The notes under the pieces: generated by a model | Database searches by the model: none | Told to the model about the DNA's origin: nothing | Seen by the model: only the letters and a program-made list of their open reading frames with translations | Assembly: GCA_021234155.1 (NCBI GenBank) | Contig: JAJEKV010000102.1 | Span: forward strand, 1 to 64,000 | DNA from: Isoetes taiwanensis | Taxonomy: Eukaryota; Streptophyta; Lycopodiopsida; Isoetales; Isoetaceae | Length of the DNA stretch: 64,000 nt | Direction: 5' to 3' | Program-made: the position numbers and the translations under genes | Shown here: piece after piece, positions 11,815-24,678 of the stretch | Layout of the letters: every line of letters starts with the position of its first letter | Numbering within the stretch: position 1 is the first letter of the stretch

Positions 11815-14800
11815 AGCCCTTCGCTCACACTATCTCCCCCCGATTCCCGATTGGGGTTATTAAAAAAAAAATTGAAACCCTTCCAAATTTCAAAATGGAA
11901 ACCCTGGTTTCCATTGAAGCACGGTAGGGTTTCCGCAAAAATATTATATTTTTAGATATCCAAGACAACAACCGTTAATTAATGCTTGTAATTAAGTTTC
12001 TACAGCTTTGATTTAAGAGCTTTTCAAGAAAAGCAATTTATTTTCGTTCTTCCTCTTCCTCTGGCGGATCGGTTTTCCTTCTTGCATGGAGATTGTGTCG
12101 GATTGAGGAACTCCTACAGTTGATCGCGATCAAGAAGGCGTTTTATAGAAAGACAGGGTTATAGTTCTGTAGGAAACACGGGTAGTTCAGGCTCTGTAGG
12201 CGCAGTTTTGCTTCAATTTTTTTTGTTTTTTGCTTCGTTTAACTGATTAACTGATTGACAGAGATTGTCCTTCTACCTAATCGAGCGTGTTCTATTACCT
12301 AATCGAGAGTGTTCTATTGCCGGATCGATTGACAGGTAAAATTTTCATATCCAAGAAATAAAAGGCCCAAACGGGTTTTCAAGAAATTGGCCGGATCGAT
12401 TGCTTTTTTGAAAAGCCCATATCAAGTTTTCTGAAACTAAGCCCTAAATTCGAGTTTCTGAGCTAGATTTTTGTATTAAAACAGAGCAAGAGAGCTATTT
12501 TACTACCTAAACGACGAAGAACACAGCAGTCGGCCATTCAGGATTGGGGAAAAATCAGGGGCAAGGTATGAATCAATTCAAAAAATTGACCCAAATACTC
12601 GTGTATTTTAAAAACTGATGCAAGCGATATACCTCTACTATGTAGTTCTTGTGCGCTATTCACCGTTGAGAATGAATTTGCATCCCCGCGTATTTTTTCT
12701 GGTATTCCAAAGACAAACTGTGTTAGCTAAAACCTGCAAGCCATAAACAACGAGCAAAGGAATTTAAGCCATCGAGCCAAAGCTGCAAGAGTTATACAAA
12801 TGCAGAGTAGGAAAGTTTAAATTATCTAAGCTTTATAGCACAAAGTGGGGAAGCTTTGGGAAGCACAAAGCACTTTTGCGGAGGAAAAAATTATAGATTA
12901 GAACACCGAATCAGATAAACTGCCCAGGTTCATTTGACTGGGGAAAGCAACCATCTCTATCCAGCAAATTGACAGAAAGAAAAGATTACAAAATGACGAG
13001 AATTGGCCTGGTCGGATGAATTCTTTTTGTTGAATTCCCAAAGGCAAAGAAGATGATTGCGCCTCGCAATGTAGTGGCCTCCACGCTCGAATGAAACCAA
13101 ACTTTCACATGGACATCGCTTCCTTTGTCGCATTTCAAAACCGTTGAACTGCTTGATTTAATTGTTTTTTCTGATCGGATTTGCAGGTTTGAAGGGTTTA
13201 GCACCTCTACCGATTGGATTCTAAGCGTGACAAAGGAAAAGCCGATTGAATGCAGATTGAATGCAATTAGACGACCGATTGAATGCAGATTTCGGACTAA
13301 GAAAAGCATGGAATGGAGTAAGGATTTTGACCTATTTTCATTTGCCCAATGGTCGGATTAGCTTTTTTTTTTAACAGCCCAAGGATTGAAAGACAGATCT
13401 TGATTTTTTTCTACCAATTAAATGCTTGTTCAAGCATGCATTAGGTTTTATTGTGGCGCTTCTGCTTGGATTAAGGCTGTTTTAGTTGTTTCTGGGCTGA
13501 TTCTAGTGGTGAAACCTCTCATTTTAGATTAAAAGCTTAAATTTGAGCTTAATTTTCTGCCCCTCATTTTAGATTAAAAGCTTAGATTTCAAGGTCAGTT
13601 CATGCTTCAGTCGGACAGTAAAGAATTGAAGATGCATTAAGATTCCAGTTGCTTCAATTTCTTTTGTTTTTTGCTTTTTTTACTGATTGAAAAAACATCA
13701 GGTTAATTGAATTCGAATTGGAGGAATTCTGAGCACGGTTTTGCACAGTATTGCTTGAAATTGGTAAGTATTTTGTTTAGGGACGATGGTACTACATTTT
13801 ATATGGCATATAGATTCTAAATTTATTGGGCTTTGAACAGGTTCCCTTTGCAATATCTAAGGCGGCGTTTTAACTTTTTTAGAGCCCGTGTTTCTCTGCA
13901 GCTTGGAGCACAATATAAGGTTAGAAAACTTTCTCCATCTTGTTCATTATAGCATACAGATAATTAGCGCATGTAATTAACATGTAAATAATTGCATCTA
14001 TTTCCTTGAAGAATAGCTTAATTCTAGTGAAATTTTTTTGAATCCTTTTCATCTTGAATGCTTGAAGGTGGAGCGCATTTACCAATTGGGCAGATCATGA
14101 ATCCTCTACGACATTCTTATTTCTTTTGATGAATATTAGAAACGCTTGGGTTTTAACCCAATCAAGAACTCCAAATGTATTGTGTCCAAATGTTATAAAT
14201 AAAAGCACTCAAAGTGCAATTTTTTTCCTTTCATTACATCTCTAGTTATTCTTTTGCTTATGTAAATGGTCGTGGCAATAAGAAAAGCCTAAGGTCGTTT
14301 CTAAAAAGGGTTCTCTATATCCACCCAAATGGATTCTGTCTTTGACAGATTGTAGTGTATAGTTATAAGTCAAACGTGAACTAGCGAATTCAATTCTCCT
14401 GGAATTTAGAATTTGTTCGGCATGACGCTCTTCTTTGTTGCATGTCATTGATTGCTCAATAATCGCTATGTGTTTTTTGTTAGTAATTTTTTTACATGTT
14501 TCTAGTAGATTACATGCTTACGCTTCTGTTGTGGGTATAGGCACGGGCTAGGACGCAGTTGATTGCAAATACTTTGCTAAAATGTACCGCTTAGGACGCT
14601 TACCGACTCGGGTTAGTCTCTAGTATAAGCATAGGTTTCTATTGTTCAGTATCTAGTCATGGACATAAATATAGGTTGTCTTTTAATTTTAGATCTTGTT
14701 CTTTTAGATGTAGATGGAACGTAGTGTTATTCCCTTAAGTCGAGTTTATTATTTATTTATTTTTCATCGATTTAGAGTTGTGTGATCTTAGAATTTAGAA

Positions 14801-14819
14801 TTCTTTAGGGACGAAGCCC
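11815..14819. other. noncoding stretch, no supported gene
   Basis: The promoter side of the transporter should lie just above 11814. At 11872-11935 there is a GGAAACCC-type inverted motif like that at 31.6-31.9 kb. A 26-bp near-duplication (TACCTAATCGAGNGTGTTCT) lies near 12270-12325. Good splice-like words (GGTAAGTATT near 13765, TTGAACAGG near 13840) hint at a spliced transcript, possibly a leader of the gene at 14.8 kb. Frames at 12986-13361 on both strands have no motif. Confidence 0.4.
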
Positions 14820-17128
14820 ATGGGCATTGGAGAATACGCCGACATCGATCACCATCCCCTCGGACTCCCTACGAGGTCCCAGGATAGATGGTTTTGTGGG
14901 CACGAGGGGTGCACACACATGCTTCCAGGAGACCAGGGTGGTTGGGGTCTAGGCATGGATGCCGCGAAGAAGCACCACATGAGCCGGCATGGGGAGGTAC
15001 CATGGGTGCCTCGGCCTCATGGTGCACGCAGAGTGTGTCCGAGGGATGAGGAGGATGACGCAGCACGCGAGAGAGAGAGGGAGAGGAGCCGCCGCGGGTC
15101 GATAGATGTGCTGTGGCAGTAGTTTCTAGTGTCCCAGCAGGAGACACACTTTACGACCAGACTCCACAGACGGGTTGTGGCAGAGTGGGAGGCCATTGAG
15201 AGGTCCTTCTCACAGGAGGAATTAGCTAAGAGATACCCACAGAGAGGACCACGTTGGATGGCAGATCGAGTGCAGGCGCTCACTAGGTTGCGTGATGAGG
15301 GCCTAGAGGTCCGATTCCGGCAGACACAGGTTAGGTTGGGTGGAGGCAGAGGTATTGTTGAGGAGGAGAGATACCGCCCTATTGAGGATGAGGCAGCTTA
15401 CCCAGGGTTGGTAGGAAAGGAGGATGTCGCAGAGGTAGCCGAGGCGCATGGATTAGGGTTTACTGCAGACTCTGACATGCCCGCTTAGGGTTATTTTGGT
15501 TCATCTAGCAACCGCTTTGCCTTTGCTGGCGGGGAGCACGCCACTCATGCCATCCACATCTTGCGATGTGGACCTCAGCCTGGGGAGGGTGCCCATCCAT
15601 GATGCACTAGCATCGACCACTCAGCCTGCTATACCTCTTTCTCCCACCACCCGTTCTCTTTCCCATACTCCATGCGACCACCCCTTGTCACATCGCTCCC
15701 ATATGTGCCACCATCATTCGCATCTCCGAAGTTTCGACCATACTTTCCTCGTTTGTTTTCCAGCCCCTACTCTTCTAGTGTAGCATCCGTGCCACCACCC
15801 CCCTTCACGCTGCCATGTGGGACCATCCCCTTCCTACCATGTGGACCACCCTCCCCACCAAGATTACCACCACCATATGTTAGCACCATGCTCTGCCACG
15901 TACCGGGCTCACCTCCTTTTTGTACTTACTCCCCCTCCCCCCCCCACGCACCTCCACTTCCTCCCACTTCCTTTCCCATGCCCGCCACGCCCGATGCACT
16001 ACCTTGTTCCACTCCTGACACCGCTTTCCTTGGGCTTACATTGGTCCATTGTTGACGGAAGTGCATACCGGACCTAGCGAAGTGGCAGGGCTGCTTTCCA
16101 TGAGCCATCACCTTCGACGAAGCTCCCCCAGTGGACCATGCAGCAGGTTCTTCTACCTGTGCGCACCATTGTGGGGGATGTGGATGTACAAAGGTTCTCG
16201 TGCTCGACACCCTTTGAGCCATTTATAGGTCTCACTTGGACGAAGCTTTCACGAGGCCTGAGCCTGGATAGTCAGAGACCCCCGATTGAGCTCACACGCC
16301 CCTTTCGCAAAGATGTACAGGATGGACATGAGGGCGACGATGGCGAGGCAGAGGTAGAGGCAGGCAGAGGGAGAGGCAGAGGTAGAGGCAGGCCACCAGG
16401 TAGAGGCAGGGGTAGAGGTAGAGGTAGGCTACCGGGCAGAGGCAGAGGCAGGGGCAGAGGTAGGCCTGGTCAGGATGTAGAGGCAGAGGTCAGAGGTGAC
16501 CAGGAGACAGTGGCAATGGACCCCATTAGTGTGGAGGGTCACATGGGGAGACATGGGCTTGTCACGCCTTATGCCCCATCGGCACGGGATTGGGCAGAGA
16601 TCAGTCGTGAGGCATGGACATTTGATAGGACCGCAGGCGATCATGGCATTATGTACCAGAACGTGCGCGGGACTTTCTATCTAGCACAGGTCTTTGTCCC
16701 TTTGAGAGGATGGGCTTCGGAGCGAGGGCGAGAAGCTCGGGCCCCCATCTGGTTGAGGCTAGACACGGGATGGGCTTACACCTCTCGTTATCCAGGATAT
16801 GGATGTGCCTAGCCAGGTTGATGCAACCAGTTATGGCGTCCACGTGGCTTTGACCATGCGCTTGTTGGCAAATAGTTTCTTCATTAAGGATTACATTGAT
16901 GGAGCCTCGTCTAGTGCTGCTCAGGTACATCACAATAAACCCTTGAATTTTTCTTCTTTTTGCATACGACTTGGAAAGTATCCATACTAACCACTTCATA
17001 TGATTTTCTTTTATAGGTTGGATGGAATTGGTTTAACCCTTCCTCGCAGATCCGAGGAGAGCGACAAGTCCTCTCCTCTGCTATTGCGTTATTGTATGCA
17101 TTGTGGCTGTCTCATAACAAGGCCAGGG
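14820..17128 (+). pseudogene. decayed gene: Cys/His start, Pro-rich and Gly-Arg-rich middle, Ulp1-like end
   Basis: One reading frame runs from 14820 to about 16055 with only a few in-frame stops. It starts with a Cys/His set (WFCGHEGCTHMLPG then HHMSRHG), passes a charged helical part (15129-15488) and a Pro-rich part (15672-16055). After a frame change, 16138-16812 contains a (GR)n tract. From about 16785 another frame gives QVDATSYGVHVALTM, an intron starts at CAG/GTACAT (16925) and a last exon begins after TATAG near 17017 and ends at 17128. The QxD..SxGV pattern resembles the catalytic Cys site of C48/Ulp1 SUMO-protease-like proteins carried by several plant transposons, with the catalytic Cys replaced by Tyr. 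The C48 reading is an inference; the N-terminal part is not recognised. Stops and shifts make it non-functional. Confidence 0.5.
16354..16470 (+). repeat. hexanucleotide-like repeat coding Gly-Arg
   Basis: Repeats of AGAGGCAGG/AGAGGTAGG encode alternating Gly-Arg broken by Pro, an RGG/GR-type low-complexity tract within the decayed gene. Confidence 0.8.
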
Positions 17129-20100
17129 GTTTATGACTCATATGTATCAAAACACTTGTCACATTTATCAAGTACTTGAGTTTGTTCTTCTTTTTACATT
17201 TACCATTTACTTGAGTTTGTTTCTTCTTTTCTTTTGGTCTCTTGCTTGTACGACGCAACAATATTTAACAAAGACAAGGGTTACGCAACACAACACACTA
17301 ACCCCAATTTTTGGTCCACAGTTGTTTTTTAGTTGTACGGAAGTATTGTTTTATGCCAAAAACAACACCATAATGGCCCCAAAAGTCCACGTGGCCCGTT
17401 TATCCGGATTTGCACAAAGAGACAGTGGTTTTTTGGCAGAAATTTTCCACGGTGGTTTTTTGGCAGAAAAATCCACGCGTAGGAAAAATTGACATAGTTT
17501 TTGTGATTTTTTATCAACGTGTCCTTTTTTTGCACTGTTGTTTTTATCAGTTGTTTCTACGTGTGGTTCTTTTTTTGTCACTGTTGTTTTTTTAAGAAGT
17601 CATGCGTTGTTTTTTTGAAAAGTACATGCGTAGATTTACGTATTACTACACATGAAGAAGTAAAAAAGACAGATCTTTTTTTCTTTTTCTATACGTTTTA
17701 TTTTTTTCCTCTACTTGTAGTTTTTAAAAGTTGTCATTGTTTTCTTAGAGAAAGATACATAGTTTTTAAAGAAATCCACATGTAGCATCTAAAAATAATT
17801 GCTATTTTTAAACATTGTTTTCCTCAATATTATATGTAGCTATTAAAAAGTAGACACGTTATTTTTTAAATTAGTTGTTTCCAAGTGTTGTTTTTGCAAG
17901 AAAATTAAAATAAAATATCCGTGGACTTTTTTTAAGTTTACAAAAACAACATGTTTGGTTCCATGTGGACATCTTTTTAGGCAATCAAATTTTGACACGT
18001 GGCGCTCATTCTTTATACATGGATATCTTTTTAACTAATCAAACCTTGACACATGGCACTAATTCTTTAAAAAAAAAAAGCACACCTACTTTTTTCTTTA
18101 TGCCTAATGATAATTTCAATCTGCAAAATATAGAGCACCGCAAAATTTGAATACAAACACAAACAAAATGAATACAGCCTTTTAAGAAAGGCTTTAAGAA
18201 GGCTTTAAGAATCAAGCCCAAAAATTAAGACAAATATTATTAGATTGCAATCTAATATTTTAACATTACATTGAAACATTCAATGAGTAATAAGAAGGTA
18301 TAGACAACTTGGGACACAAGCCAACTATCACAAGTTTCTCCATTAATTGGTAAATCGGTAAAACTCATAATTGATTAATGGTTAAAGGTTCAGAATAATT
18401 AAATTAACGGTGAAGTATCAAAACATGAGATTAATATAATTTTGAAAGCATCATTACTCATATAACCGTATTGACTCTAAGATCAGAAAGCATAGTTGAC
18501 TGTGCCAATGGCCACTGTTGTCACTGTAACATCGTAAAACATAAAAAGTCTAAAGCATACAAATGTCTGTGAGGATTTGTCTTTTAGCAAAAATAATTTG
18601 CTTCTGCCAGTGTTGCCTTCAGCAATAGTGTGTTGATTTTAGCTCCTTTCAATGCATTGAATACAGAAAAAACACCTAGAGCGCACTGCTTTGCCATCCG
18701 CAGAAGTTTGAAAGAAAGTAAACTTACTTATACTAAATTTTCAATACTTAACTTGAAAACCCCTTTTCTTGGAAGTAATCCCCGCCTCTATTGAAGACAT
18801 CCGTGGTCCGATCAAAATAAACAATTTAGAAAAAAAGATTTTAGAAAAAGCTAAGCAGTGAAAAACAAACAAACTGGACTTACCTGATTTGGACAAGTCT
18901 CAGAGGCTGTCGCATCTTATCCGGTAGAACTGGATAAAGAACACAAGTTCCCCGATTTGGTGGAACAACATGGTAGCAGGAACAACATGGTAGCCGGGCC
19001 GATGATATTGAATGGTACAGCCTTCATCCGAGCCGATCGGCCGCTCCTCTTCCATTTTTAAGTACGTAAAGGACGCAGGTCTATTAAGCTATGCTGGGAA
19101 GCAGAAATCGGCCACCAAATAGAGACCAGCAGGTCCGAGCAGATAACCGGCTACCCCTGCATCTTCCAGGATTTTCTATAACTGCTTCTCTCGATCATCT
19201 ACAGGCTTATAGGTCTGCCTTCATAACAATCCGCTGAGCAACTCCAGCCGATTTGCCTCAGTCTTTTAGTTGGGCTTCAAGGTCTGCCATTGTGCTAAAC
19301 TGCAGCTCATCTCTGTAATCCAGATGCCGGAATGATCGCCCACCGTCCCCTGCTTTCTGTTTGCACCGCTCCTAGGGGAATCTGCAGTGGCATAGCGCCA
19401 TAGCACCATAGAGGGGAAGCAATGGCGGAATAGATGTGCCATAGCTGGAGAGATGCGCCATAGCTGGAGAGAGAAAGATGGCGCCATAGCTGGAGAGGGA
19501 ATGCGCCATAGCTGGAGAGTGGAGAGGGAAAGCATGGTGGGATCGTAACCTCTCTGGTCAATCTGAGCCGTTAATTTTGGGCCAATAAGAACAGAGGACG
19601 AGGATCAAGATCTTTACCGCTCATCTCCACTGCAGTCAATCTAAAGCGTTAAAAAGCAAAACCAATAAAATCGCAGGACGGAGATCAAGATCATGGCCGT
19701 TCAGCTAGGCCCGACTTTATCACAAACGTATAAAACCTAATGTGTAGATAACATTACGTAGAATTTTAGCCAAACACATAACAGGCACAAAGTATTGAGT
19801 TGCTTGAAGGTATATATAATCCCATTCCAACTATAATTTTGGAATCATGCTCCGTTTACTAATTCCTATAAATACAAAGAGAACAACTATGCCAACATCT
19901 TAGCCACCTCGATTGCTTATTGTCGTTTGGGCAATCTCACACTACCACTATTCACAAGCAATTTCAACCATTTTGAACACTCCAAGATGGATGAGACCTG
20001 TGTGATTTTAGTTAACATACAACTATTTATGTTCGATAAATGTCGCACCCGCTTATTTATTCTTTAGTATAATGTTCATTGATTTAGGCACTTTTACTCT

Positions 20101-20446
20101 ATTTCTCCGGGGTTCCATCATCACGCCAGCATCCTTTTGGCTATGCTCTCTGTTAAATGATCTCATTTTCGATGTTACGAAGTTGCTCCCTTTGCCACAA
20201 GTGGCCGAATTTGGCAGGGCATGTCGTTACCCTTCTCGCACCAACAAATAGCATGGGAAAGATGATGTGGCCAATAGGACGAGAATACAAGGATTGCAAT
20301 CTCAGCTGTTTATCTTGGCCAAAATCTATGTCGCCCATCCCATTACTTCAACCAAGAGGGATTATATTTGCGGCAAGGATCGCAAATCTCGACCGAGATC
20401 TAGGCCATCCATCTCAAGACTACATATATTAATCTTTAGCCCGCGT
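17129..20446. other. noncoding; T-rich stretch and small repeats
   Basis: 17.3-18.1 kb is rich in T runs, with TTTTTGGCAGAAA repeated near 17430-17470 and CTTGACACGTGGC / CTTGACACATGGC at about 17990-18060. 18.1-20.4 kb has no motif-bearing frame. I see no gene. Confidence 0.45.
19434..19525. repeat. short interspersed repeat GCGCCATAGCTGGAGAG
   Basis: The 17-mer GCGCCATAGCTGGAGAG or a close variant occurs four times with uneven spacing. Confidence 0.75.
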
Positions 20447-21034
20447 GGCATGTTTGAGCCACTTTGGCATGTTGAAACCTAGGTGGCATGTTGGAGCCCG
20501 TGTGGCATGTTTGAGCCACCTTGGCATGTTGAAGCCTAGGTGGCACGTTGGAGCCTAGGTGGCATGTTTGAGCCACCTTGGCATGTTGGAGCCCGCGTGG
20601 TATGTTTCAGCCACCTTGGCATGTTTTATCCTAGGTGGCATATTGGACCCTAAGTGGCATGCTTGGGCCACCTTGCATGTTGGAGCCTAGGTGGCATGTT
20701 GGAGCCACATGGCATGTTTGAGCCATCTTGCCATGTTTGAGCCACCTTGACATGTTTGCGCCACCTTGGCATGTTTGAGCCTAGGTGGCATGTTGGAGCC
20801 AACTTGGCATGTTGGAGCCTTGGTGGCATGTTGTGAGCCACCTTGGCATGTTTGAGCCTAGGTGGCATGTTGGAGCCCGCGTGGCATGTTTGACCCACCT
20901 TGGCATATTTGAGCATAGGTGGCATGTTGGAGCCACCTTGCATGTTGGAGCCTAGGTGGCATGTTGAACCACGTGGCATGTTTGACCACCTTGCCATGTT
21001 TGAGCCACCTTGACATGATGGAGCCTAGGTTGCA
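20447..21034. repeat. tandem array of 19-21 bp units (GGCATGTTTGAGCCACCTT family)
   Basis: Roughly thirty units alternate between GGCATGTTTGAGCCACCTT and GGCATGTTGGAGCCTAGGT. The array ends where the 0.8 kb palindrome starts. The same units fill the fold-back element at 22739-23742 and recur briefly near 27.2 kb, so they belong to that element family. The minus frame across it (20650-20997) is an artefact of the period. Confidence 0.9.
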
Positions 21035-21855
21035 TCTGGTGCCAACACGTTCCCTCTACGTCATGACATTGTGCAAGATCCTGGTCGAATCTGACTAGGA
21101 TATGGCGGTTATTGAAGGGTTTACGTTATGGAGGTCGAGTTTTAGTCGGTTGCACTTAGGACATGGTCGAGAAGCTGCAGTTGAAAACACGAAGCAATAG
21201 GAACTGATGGAATGGGTTTTGGATTTATCTTCCTCCCAGTGTAGCAATTAGAAGTCAAGAGTGCCTTTTGCAGTAGCAAAATTGTTTGGGATCATTCAGG
21301 ATGGCCAATAGATTCAAACTCTGTTATTTCAGTTGCCATGGCTTTGTATGCATGTTTATAAAAGGTACACCTAGTTATCTAAGAAAACGATCGTGTTTTT
21401 GCCTCTGAAACGTAAACCCTGTGTATTGCTAGGTTATTGTAGGGTTTACATTTCGGAGGCCAAAACGTGGTTGTTTTCTTGGATAGCTAGGTGTACCTTT
21501 TCTAAACATGCATGTGGAGCCATAGCAACTGAAATAACCGAGCTTGGATCTATTGGCCATCCCGAATCATCCCAAACAATTTTGCTACTGCAAAAGGCGC
21601 TCTTGACTTCTAATTGCTACGTTGGGAGGAGGATAAATCCAAAACCCATTCCGTCAGTTCCTATTGCTTCGTGTTTTTAACTGCAGCTTCTCGACCATGT
21701 CCGAAGTGCAACCGACTAAAACTCGACCTTCATAATGTAAACCCTTCAATAACCTAGCAACACACAGGGTTTATATTTCGGAGGCCATATCCTAGTCAGA
21801 TTCGACCAGGATCTTGCACAATGTCATCACGTAGAGGGAGCGTATTGGCACCAGA
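21035..21855. repeat. 0.8 kb palindrome (long inverted repeat)
   Basis: The left arm starts TCTGGTGCCA at 21035 and the right arm ends TGGCACCAGA at 21855. The arms match along their length with scattered mismatches and small indels: the GTGCAAGATCCTGGTCGAAT block of the left arm reappears reversed near 21800, and the AGTTGAAAACACGAAGCAAT block reappears near 21660. The centre near 21430-21445 is itself a 20-nt-arm hairpin carrying AAACCCT. Such a structure could form a long hairpin RNA if transcribed. Confidence 0.85.
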
Positions 21856-22738
21856 AGACAGACCCCTAAAACCTTCCGGAAGCAGTTCGCCCCAAAGGTC
21901 CTTTCCCGAAGGCCCCTGGCCACGGACGGGCAACTCTCCCACTCCGGAACTATGAACTGACTTTGCCAATGGACTCAAAACATCGATATTAGCCTAGAGA
22001 CCAAGTTTTGTGGGCAGACGACTCTTTCTCCAATAAGCGCCAAAGTAGCTCATGTCCAACACGTTCATAGTCAATTGGCCCAAGAGGTGGTTGCGGAATA
22101 CTGCCATGTAGAGGGTTCGTGTTTCTTTCGCTGCCAGCAATGACTGTATAACTTAGTCCCTAGGGTAATTTCACCATTTCGGACAACATGGTGAAGTCGA
22201 ATCTCCATTCCGGAGCCTCTGTACTGCCCGAACGACAAAACACTTGGGTTTCTACACGACAACCGCAGGATGCTTCGCGGTTTGATAAGTTCCAGCGGGC
22301 CGATCTTGGATTTTTTTGAACCTACTTGAAGCAGATTACTTGAACATCGGATTCAACGGTTGGATAGGGAAATCGAGCTCCGGGAGGGGGGGCATTAGCA
22401 TTTGCCCTCCCGGAGGAGTGCTGGCAAGAAAGGCTGCCTCGACAACCCTTCTGAGGTCCGTCTCCTAGGGTCTAGCCTCTCCCATCTGGAGAGGAACCTA
22501 CGCAAAGTCCTGGCCTGGTTCGATTTGGGGAAGGGTGTCAGCGCAAGATCCCTCTATTATATCCCTTGCCAAACTCGTCTACCAAAAATTTCAAAGGTTA
22601 TCATATTTCTTGCATAAAGTCCTAGTCATCATCTCCATGTCACCATCATCTAGCCATGTCACCCAAAATTTACCAACATCACCCAATGAAAAGACAAAAG
22701 ATGGACATTTTTTCATTTTTAGCCTAGTCAAAACTTGG
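21856..22738. repeat. member of the 21-27 kb repeat family
   Basis: This continues the sequence family found again at 23.9-26.8 kb: shared words include CAAAACACTTGGGTTTCTACA (22230-22255) and GGCATTTGCCCTCCCGGAGG-like sequence near 22400. No gene is supported. From 22540 to 22738 the sequence is unrelated and noncoding. Confidence 0.65.
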
Positions 22739-23742
22739 CCTTGCTTACTTGGCATGCCATGTCACCACTTGGAGTACCTAGGTGGCATGCTTGAGCCACC
22801 TTGGCATGTTGGAGCCTGGGTGGCATGTTGGAGCCCGACTATCATGTTTGAGCCTAGGTGGCATGTTAGAGCTCAGGTGGCATGTTTGAGCCACCTTGAC
22901 ATGTTGGAGCCCATGTGGCATGCTTGAGCCACCTTGGCATGTTGGAGCCTAGGTGGCATGTTGGAGCCCACATAGCATGTTTGAGCCACCTTGGCATGTT
23001 GGAGCCTAGGTGGCGTGTTGGAGCCCGCGTGTCATGTTTGAGCCACCTTGGCATGTTTGAGCCTAGTGGCATGTTTGAGCCACCTTGGCATGTTTGGAGC
23101 CCATATGGCATGTTTGAGCCACCTTGGCATGTTGGAGCCCGCATGGCACGTTTGAGCCACCTTGACATGTTTGAGCCACCTTGGCATGTTTGAGCCTAGG
23201 TGGCATGTTGGTGCCTAGGTGGCATGCTTGAGCCACCTTGGCATTTGGAGCCTAGGTGGCATGTTGGAGCCACGTGGCATGTTTGAGCCACCTTGGCATG
23301 TTGGAGTCCATGTGGAATGTTTGAGCCACCTTGGCATGTTGGAGCTAGGTGGCATGTTAGAGCCCACGTGACATGTTTGAGCCACCTTGTCATGTTGGAG
23401 TCCATGTGGCATGTTTGAGCCACCTTAGCATGCCTGAGCCACCTTGGCATGTTAGAGCCTAGGTGGCACGTTGGAGCCCACATGGCATGTTTGAGCCACC
23501 TTGGCATGTTTGGAGCCCACGTAGCATGTTTGAGCCACCTTGGCATGTTTGAGCCTAGGTGGCATGTTGGAGCCTAGGTGGCATGTTTGAACCTAGGTGG
23601 CTCAAACATGCCATGTCGTTTCCAACATGCCACCTAGGCTCCAACATGCCAAGGTGGCTCAGGCATGCCACCTAGGCACCAATATGCCACCTAGGCCACT
23701 TGGGCACTCCAAGTGGTGACATGGCATGCCAAGTAAGCAAGG
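22739..23742. mobile_element. fold-back element with 37-bp perfect inverted ends and an internal tandem array
   Basis: The ends are a perfect 37-bp inverted repeat beginning CCTTGCTTACTTGGCATGCC (22739-22775, mirrored at 23706-23742). The inside is almost entirely the 19-21 bp GGCATGTTTGAGCCACCTT / GGCATGTTGGAGCCTAGGT array, which changes orientation near 23600. The array units resemble the sequence just inside the ends, so the array probably grew from the termini. No transposase is present and no clear target duplication is visible. It resembles Foldback-type or satellite-bearing MITE elements. Confidence 0.8.
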
Positions 23743-24678
23743 TCAGTCCGAGTGATCCCAAACGATTTTGCTCTTGATAAGGCTTCTAGACTTTTAATTG
23801 CAAAACTAGGAGGAGATTAAATCCAAACCCCATTCTGACAGTTTCTACTGCATCGTGTTTTCAAACGCAGCTGTTCGACCATGTCCCAAGTGCAATGGAC
23901 CAAAGCCCGACCTCCATAACGTAAACCCTACAATAATCTGGCAAGGCACAGGGTTTACGTTTTGGAGGCCATACCCTAGTCAGATTGGACCAGGATCTTG
24001 CACAATGTCATGAGGTAGTGGGAGGGCGTTGACGCCTAAGATCTTGAGCCCTAAAACCTTCCGTAGCAGTTCGACCCAAAGGTCCTCTCCGAAGGTCCCT
24101 CGCCACGAACGAGCAACTCTCCCACCCCGGGCGGATCCGACTCGCCAACGGTTCTCAAACATCGACATTACCCTAGAGACCAAGTTTTCGGGCGAAGACC
24201 ACCCCCTCCGTGAAGCGCCAAAGTAGCTCATGTCCAACACGTCAGATCGAATTGGCCTTAGCGGAGGGTGCGTAATACACGCCATGTAGAGGGTTCGTGT
24301 TTCTTTTGCTGCAAAAATGACCGGTAACTTGGTCCCTAGGGTAATTTCGCTGCTGTTTGGACGACATGGCGAAGTCAACTCTCCATTCCGAGCCTTTGTA
24401 CCGCTTTGAACGACAAAACACTTGGGTTTCTACACGATCGACTGCAGGACACTTTGCGGTTTGATATGTTGTCCCGGACAGATCTTGAATTCTTTTGAAC
24501 CTGCTCGAAGCAAGTTACTTGAAGCGTGGATTCAACGGTCGGATAGGGAAACCGGGTTCCGGGAAGGGAGGCATTGGCATTTGCCCTCCCGGAGGAGCAC
24601 TGGTAGGAAAGCCTGCCTCGGTAAATCCAAACCCCATTTCGTCAGTTTCTATTGCTTCTTGTTTTCAACTGCAGCTTT

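Noticed and set aside
15496-16077. Proline/Thr/Ser-rich overlapping ORFs
   Set aside because: C-rich low-complexity DNA opens all three frames; only the frame continuous with 14820-15488 was kept, as part of a pseudogene.
20447-23742. Direct repeats that superficially resemble a CRISPR array
   Set aside because: The units are contiguous with no unique spacers, flip orientation, and sit in a fold-back element of a plant genome.
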